Positions 1 through 3,593 of a stretch of DNA of 5,826 bases are shown one piece after another; the first letter of the stretch is position 1, and each line of letters opens with the position of its first letter. Made by a program: the position numbers and the translations under genes. The stretch is from Oscillospiraceae bacterium (GTDB lineage: Bacteria; Bacillota; Clostridia; Oscillospirales; Oscillospiraceae): the NCBI GenBank assembly GCA_017557265.1, contig JAFZAM010000168.1, positions 1 to 5,826 of the forward strand. Reading direction: 5' to 3'. The notes beneath the pieces are model-generated. The model was not told where the DNA came from. It did no database searches and saw only the letters and a list, made by a program, of their open reading frames with translations.

Positions 1-1
1 A

Positions 2-43
2 CAAGGTATTGTAATCCCGGCTGAAAATGTGTATATTTACTAA
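2..43 (+). CDS. Possible 3' end of an upstream operon gene (partial)
   Basis: Frame 2 is open from the window edge to a TAA at 41-43 and would encode the last residues GIVIPAENVYIY of a protein. The other two plus frames stop earlier (TGA at 22-24, TAA at 12-14), so this frame gives the closest fit to the 12-bp gap before the next gene and to the tight spacing of the rest of the operon. Only 13 codons are visible, so no family can be assigned and the reading is a guess from spacing. The stretch could equally be a leader region. Confidence 0.3.
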   Translation, partial: QGIVIPAENVYIY

Positions 44-55
44 AAGAGACGAGCC

Positions 56-1171
56 ATGAAAAAGGGGGTCGCGCGCTTGAAAGTTCTGTATCTGGTCAAC
101 TTCGCCGGCAAGGCCGGCATCGAAAAATACGTGCAGAACCTGACCCGGCTCCTGCCGGAGGCCGGCGGGACTCCGTATTTCGCCTACGGCGTGCCCGGTC
201 CGCTCTCGGAAAAGCTGGAGGAGGCGGGCGTCCCGTCGCTGCGGCTCTCGCTGGAATGGAAGAACGCACTCCGCGCCGCGCGCACGCTGGCGGACTACTG
301 CCGGGAAAACGGCATAGACGTCATCCACGCGCAGTGTCCGCGCGAGAACGTCATCGCGCTCATGGCGAAAAAGCGCCTGCCCGGCCTGCGCGTGGTCTAC
401 ACCGAGCACTTCACGCGCCGCTGCGGCGCCGCCTGGCGCATGCTCTACCGCATCTTCACCCCGCGCGACGACCGCGTCATCGCCGTCTGCAACGAGGGCA
501 GGGACGTGCTCATCGCCAACGGCTGCCGCCCCGACAAGATACAGGTCATCTACAACGGCATCGAGCCGCGCGCGGAAAGGCCACGCTCGGACAAGCTGCG
601 CCGCGAGCTCGGCCTTTCGGAGGACGTTTTCGTCATATCCTGCCTCGCCCGCTTCGACCCGGAGAAGGACCTCGACATGCTCGTGCGGGCGCTCGCCCGG
701 CTCAAGGAGCTGACGGACAGACCGTTTTGCTGCTGCGTGGCGGGGGACGGGCCGCTCATGGAGGACATCCGCGGCAAGATAGCCGCAGCCGGACTCGAGC
801 GGGAGATGGTCCTGCTCGGTTACCGCACGGACGCCGCCGACATCCTCGCCTCCTCCGACCTCTACGTATGTTCCTCGAGCCGCAACGAGGCGCTGTCTTT
901 CGCCATACTCGAGGCGATGAACTCCGGCCTCCCGCTCGTCGTCACCGACGTCGGCGGCAACCGCGATCTCGCCGAAACTCAGATCGTCTGCGGCTCCGTC
1001 GTTCCGCCCGGGGACGCGGAGGCCTTCGCGGAGGCGATCGCCGCCCTCATGGCCGACGGCGCCCTGCGGGAGGAACGGTCCGCCGCGGCGCTCCGCAAGG
1101 TCGCGGAGAGATTCGATCTCAACAAGCTTGCGCTTTCGGTATTTGAAACCTATGAAGAAACGGAGAAATAG
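56..1171 (+). CDS. Glycosyltransferase family 4 (GT-B fold)
   Basis: A retaining GT-B glycosyltransferase of about 370 residues, the usual size for CAZy family GT4. It would transfer a sugar from a nucleotide-sugar donor to a lipid-linked glycan on the cytoplasmic face of the membrane. The N-terminal acceptor domain opens with a first beta strand (KVLYLVNF, residues 9-16) and a GIEKYV element (21-26) equivalent to the GGxE loop. The C-terminal donor domain begins near VIYNGIE (164-170). It then shows SCLARFDPEKDLDML (195-209, the GRL...EKG strand-turn with basic R199 and K204), VAGDGP (228-233), and the EX7E signature with E278 and E286 inside NEALSFAILEAM, followed by GLPLVVTDVGGNRDL. All catalytic-region motifs look intact. 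A run of three Cys (225-227) precedes the GDGP loop and is a mild oddity. The sugar specificity cannot be read from sequence. The start is uncertain: ATG at 56 has only a weak GAG upstream, while a TTG at 77 lies 8 nt after a G-rich stretch and would begin the protein directly at the first strand. The gene ends 3 bp before the next one. Confidence 0.92.
   Translation: MKKGVARLKVLYLVNFAGKAGIEKYVQNLTRLLPEAGGTPYFAYGVPGPLSEKLEEAGVPSLRLSLEWKNALRAARTLADYCRENGIDVIHAQCPRENVIALMAKKRLPGLRVVYTEHFTRRCGAAWRMLYRIFTPRDDRVIAVCNEGRDVLIANGCRPDKIQVIYNGIEPRAERPRSDKLRRELGLSEDVFVISCLARFDPEKDLDMLVRALARLKELTDRPFCCCVAGDGPLMEDIRGKIAAAGLEREMVLLGYRTDAADILASSDLYVCSSSRNEALSFAILEAMNSGLPLVVTDVGGNRDLAETQIVCGSVVPPGDAEAFAEAIAALMADGALREERSAAALRKVAERFDLNKLALSVFETYEETEK
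59..68 (+). promoter_or_regulatory. Candidate ribosome binding site favouring a TTG start at 77
   Basis: The string AAAAAGGGGG ends 8 nt before an in-frame TTG at 77-79. It can pair with an anti-Shine-Dalgarno CCUCC using one G-U wobble. Starting there gives MKVLYLVNF, the compact beginning typical of GT4 proteins, and removes the seven residues MKKGVAR. The ATG at 56 has only GAG at 46-48. This is an inference, as both starts are usable. Confidence 0.35.
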
Positions 1172-1174
1172 ATC

Positions 1175-1663
1175 ATGATCGACAAGAACGGGAAAATCGG
1201 GGGCAAGGTCAGCATAATCGACCTGCTCATCCTCATCATTCTGCTGGCCGCCATCGCCTTCGTCGGCTACCGCTTCCTCACCAAGGACCGCTCCGGCGTC
1301 GTCGTCAACTCTCAGGACGTCTACGTTTCCTGGGCCGGCACCGAGACGCCGAAATACGTCGCGGAAAACCTCGAGATAGGCGCGCGCGTCTATGACGACA
1401 CGGAAAACAACGTCCTCGGCTACGTGACGGACGTCCAGACCGACAGAGGCTACCACTTCGACGTCGACCGGGAGGGCCAGACCGTCGCCATATTCCCGGA
1501 GGACACCGTCTCCGTGAAGGTCACGAGCCTCGCGCACGGCACGCTCGACGCCAACGGTCTGCTCGTCGGCGGCACGCGCTACGCCATAGGCCACACGATG
1601 GTCGTCTACGTCGGCGACTGCAAGCTGTATCTGCGCATCTGCGCGCTCGAGCCCGCCGCCTGA
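1175..1663 (+). CDS. DUF4330-like single-pass membrane protein
   Basis: A 162-residue protein with a short basic/polar N-terminus (MIDKNGKIGGKVSIIDLL), one transmembrane helix at about residues 14-33, and a 125-residue outside domain predicted rich in beta strands. The opening, with its GKIGGKVSIIDLL pattern leading straight into the helix, is what I associate with the DUF4330 family, which is of unknown function and often sits in Firmicute polysaccharide gene clusters. That assignment is from memory of the family pattern. The outside part has a YVAENLEIGARVYD...VLGYVTDVQ segment, reminiscent of a small beta-barrel, and ends in a second strand-rich segment (TRYAIGHTMVVYVGDCKLYLRICALEP). A GGAG at 1162-1165 lies 9 nt before the ATG. 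The gene starts 3 bp after the glycosyltransferase stop and ends 12 bp before the ligase-family gene, so translational coupling and a shared role in glycan export or assembly are likely. No catalytic motif is visible. Confidence 0.75.
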   Translation: MIDKNGKIGGKVSIIDLLILIILLAAIAFVGYRFLTKDRSGVVVNSQDVYVSWAGTETPKYVAENLEIGARVYDDTENNVLGYVTDVQTDRGYHFDVDREGQTVAIFPEDTVSVKVTSLAHGTLDANGLLVGGTRYAIGHTMVVYVGDCKLYLRICALEPAA

Positions 1664-1675
1664 GGAGCCTGAGAC

Positions 1676-3229
1676 ATGTTTGAACGAAGTATCGCCGGGA
1701 CCCTCTGGTACTGGTGGCGGCAGAGCGCGGTATTCGCGGTCCTGCGCGCCGTGTACCGGTGGTTTCGCAACGCGTGGCAGTACAGCCTCGTGCGCCGGAT
1801 GCTCGTGCACGTCAGCCGCATCCAGGAGAAGTACGAGGCGAGCCTGTTCGCGCGGATAATGAACGCCGTGCTCGGCGGGATAGCCGGGGCGCTCGGGTAT
1901 TTCTTCCGCTGGTTTGGGCGGATAAACGCCGGCAGCGTGAACGAGCGGGTGTTCCGCAGGCTCTTCTCCGGCTCGTTCATCTTCCGCTACGAGACGCTTT
2001 TCGGCATCTTCATCGCGGCGATGTTCCTCTTCCCGCACGATTACTGGAACAATTCCTACGCCCTTGTCGCGGCGGTGGGATTCCTGGGGCTGTATCTCTG
2101 CGTCTGCGGCGCGAAGGGGAGAAAGCCGCTTTCCCCGGCGAAGCTGGGTCTTCCCATGATGCTCTTCGCCATCGTCTGCTTCGGCAGCCTCGCGTTTTCG
2201 CATGATTTCCACGACAGCGTACGCATCCTTCTGCTGCTCCTCGCGGCCTTCCTGCTGTGCTACGTCGCGGCCGCCTCGATAACGGACAGACGGAGTCTGA
2301 TGACCATCCTCGGCTTTATCTACTTCGCCGTGCTGCTCACGGCGTGCTACGCCCTCGTCCAGCGCTTTCTCGGCGTCAAGGTCAGCAGCTCCTTTACCGA
2401 CCTCATGGCCAACAAGGGCGTCCCCGGGCGCGTTTATTCCACGATGGACAACCCCAACAACTACGCGGAGCTGCTCGTCATGACGACGCCGCTCGCCGCC
2501 GTCTGGGCGGTCAAGGTCCGCGCGAAGCTTCGCACGCTCCCGCTTTCGCCCTTCCTCTGCTGCGGGCTCGCGCTGCCGATGCTCGCCATGGTCATGACGT
2601 ATTCGCGCAGCGGGTGGATATCCGTCGCGCTCGCCTTCGCGATACTCTTTTATTACGGCGACAAGCGCTGGATACCGCTGCTCCTTATCGCCTGCGTGCT
2701 GGCGATACCGTTCCTGCCGAACAGCGTCGTCGTCCGCCTGACGAGCATGGTCAGCGGGGAGGACAGCTCGAGCAAGTTCCGCGTCTATATCTGGCAGGGC
2801 GTTTTCCTCCTGCTGCTCGATCACGGCCTCACCGGCATAGGCCTCGGCCCCGGGAGCTTCGCCGTCGTCTACAAGAACTACGCCCGCAGCAGGGCGACCA
2901 TAGGCGTCCCGCACAGCCACATGCTCTGGTCGGAGATCATGGTCGAGACCGGCGTCCTCGGGCTCATAACGAGCCTCTGGATGTTCCTCGGCATCGTCCG
3001 CAGGAGCGCCGTCGGCGCCTCGCGCTCCGGCCCGGGAGTCCGCCGCCTCGCGCTGTGCGCCTGCCTCGGCGCGCTCATCGGCATCTCGGTCACGTTCTTC
3101 GTCGAGTACGTCTGGTTCTATCCGCGCGACATGTTCGCCTTCTTCCTCGTCTGCGGCCTCGCGCTCGGGCTCTTAAACGCCCCGGCGGAGGCCTTCCCCG
3201 AGGAGCCCGCGACCCTCGTCGAGCACTGA
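1676..3229 (+). CDS. O-antigen ligase / polysaccharide polymerase family membrane protein
   Basis: A 517-residue multi-pass protein of the Wzy_C/WaaL-like family, which transfers or polymerises undecaprenyl-linked glycan units on the outer face of the membrane. About ten to twelve hydrophobic segments lie between residue 105 and residue 500. Family landmarks are GRVYSTMDNPNNYAE (251-265, the typical G-x-x-x-NPN-x-x-A element), TYSRSGW (308-314), FRVYIWQG (368-375) and GIGLGPGSF (387-395). After the large outside loop comes PHSHMLWSEIMVETGVLGL (412-430), with the conserved His (H413/H415) and Glu expected of this family. In a Gram-positive setting it is more likely a capsule or wall-polysaccharide polymerase or ligase than a true lipopolysaccharide ligase. 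The first roughly 100 residues are unusual: Trp/Arg-rich and amphipathic with weakly hydrophobic patches (61-80), before the first clear helix. A GAGGAG at 1662-1667 overlaps the stop codon of the preceding gene and sits 8 nt before the ATG, supporting this start and coupled translation. It is the last gene of the operon, and the palindromic gap follows. Confidence 0.9.
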   Translation: MFERSIAGTLWYWWRQSAVFAVLRAVYRWFRNAWQYSLVRRMLVHVSRIQEKYEASLFARIMNAVLGGIAGALGYFFRWFGRINAGSVNERVFRRLFSGSFIFRYETLFGIFIAAMFLFPHDYWNNSYALVAAVGFLGLYLCVCGAKGRKPLSPAKLGLPMMLFAIVCFGSLAFSHDFHDSVRILLLLLAAFLLCYVAAASITDRRSLMTILGFIYFAVLLTACYALVQRFLGVKVSSSFTDLMANKGVPGRVYSTMDNPNNYAELLVMTTPLAAVWAVKVRAKLRTLPLSPFLCCGLALPMLAMVMTYSRSGWISVALAFAILFYYGDKRWIPLLLIACVLAIPFLPNSVVVRLTSMVSGEDSSSKFRVYIWQGVFLLLLDHGLTGIGLGPGSFAVVYKNYARSRATIGVPHSHMLWSEIMVETGVLGLITSLWMFLGIVRRSAVGASRSGPGVRRLALCACLGALIGISVTFFVEYVWFYPRDMFAFFLVCGLALGLLNAPAEAFPEEPATLVEH

Positions 3230-3330
3230 TAATAACGCAAAAAAAACGCTTCCTCTCAAGGGGCGTGCAGATCAGGGATACGACAGCCGCAAAAAGGATC
3301 TTTCCGCGTCAGACTTCGTTGCCCGTACTC

Positions 3331-3352
3331 GGAATACAATAGCCAGTATTCC
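3331..3352. repeat. Small hairpin in left arm of the palindrome
   Basis: A 7-bp perfect stem, GGAATAC (3331-3337) with GTATTCC (3346-3352), and an 8-nt loop. It is the diverged counterpart of the stronger terminator hairpin in the right arm. No T-tract follows on either strand, so it is unlikely to terminate transcription efficiently by itself. Confidence 0.5.
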
Positions 3353-3434
3353 TGCGCCGTTCGCCTCGTCTGATACAAAAATCTCACTTTTTGCGGTGCA
3401 AAGCAGTTTTGCGAGAGCTATTTTTCGTTCAGGC

Positions 3435-3479
3435 AAAATAAAAACCGCCGGGAATACTGGATATGTATTTCCGGCGGTT
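3435..3479 (-). terminator. Rho-independent terminator of the minus-strand gene, possibly bidirectional
   Basis: A 15-bp stem, AACCGCCGGGAATAC (3443-3457) with GTATTTCCGGCGGTT (3465-3479), contains one G-T wobble and closes a 7-nt loop. Read on the minus strand, the stem is followed at once by TTTTTATTTT when the last stem bases are counted, a classic terminator tail, about 115 bp beyond the stop codon at 3594. On the plus strand the stem is followed only by CTTTATG, so it would be a weaker terminator for the ligase operon. The hairpin lies inside the right arm of the larger palindrome. Confidence 0.8.
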
Positions 3480-3593
3480 CTTTATGAAGTTTGGGCGGAA
3501 AAGAGCCTCGCAAAACCTGCCTTATCCCTGATTTGCACGCCCTAAACGAGAGGAAGCGTTTTTGTTTTATTCGGGGCTTGCGCCTGTGCGGGC

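Larger units (their letters stand above)
3242..3563. repeat. ~320-bp imperfect palindrome between convergent genes
   Basis: The outer arms 3242-3280 and 3523-3563 are inverted copies. Sixteen bases pair perfectly (3242-3257 with 3548-3563), then nine (3261-3269 with 3534-3542), then ten (3271-3280 with 3523-3532), separated only by a 3/5-nt bulge and one mismatch. The similarity continues inward: exactly 50 nt further in, both arms carry related hairpins sharing CCAGTATTCC (left 3331-3352, right 3443-3479). A further match joins 3366-3385 to the complement of about 3411-3435. The centre falls near TGCAAAGCA at 3397-3405. The arms have diverged much more in the middle than at the tips. This could be two dispersed repeat units inserted in opposite directions, a MITE-like element, or one long RNA hairpin. 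No transposase and no clear target duplication are visible. It fills most of the 364-bp gap between the operon and the minus-strand gene. Confidence 0.8.

Noticed and set aside
256..1146. Long plus-strand open frame overlapping the glycosyltransferase
   Set aside because: It is an Arg/His/Pro/Ala-rich translation, the usual by-product of a GC-rich gene read out of frame. The overlapping frame has all GT4 motifs.
1606..1980. Minus-strand open frame across the start of the ligase-family gene
   Set aside because: It is antisense to well-supported coding sequence, with no recognisable motif or start signal.
2257..3342. 361-codon plus-strand open frame overlapping the ligase-family gene
   Set aside because: It is Arg-rich with no domain-like pattern and no ribosome binding site, while the overlapping frame has clear membrane segments and family motifs.
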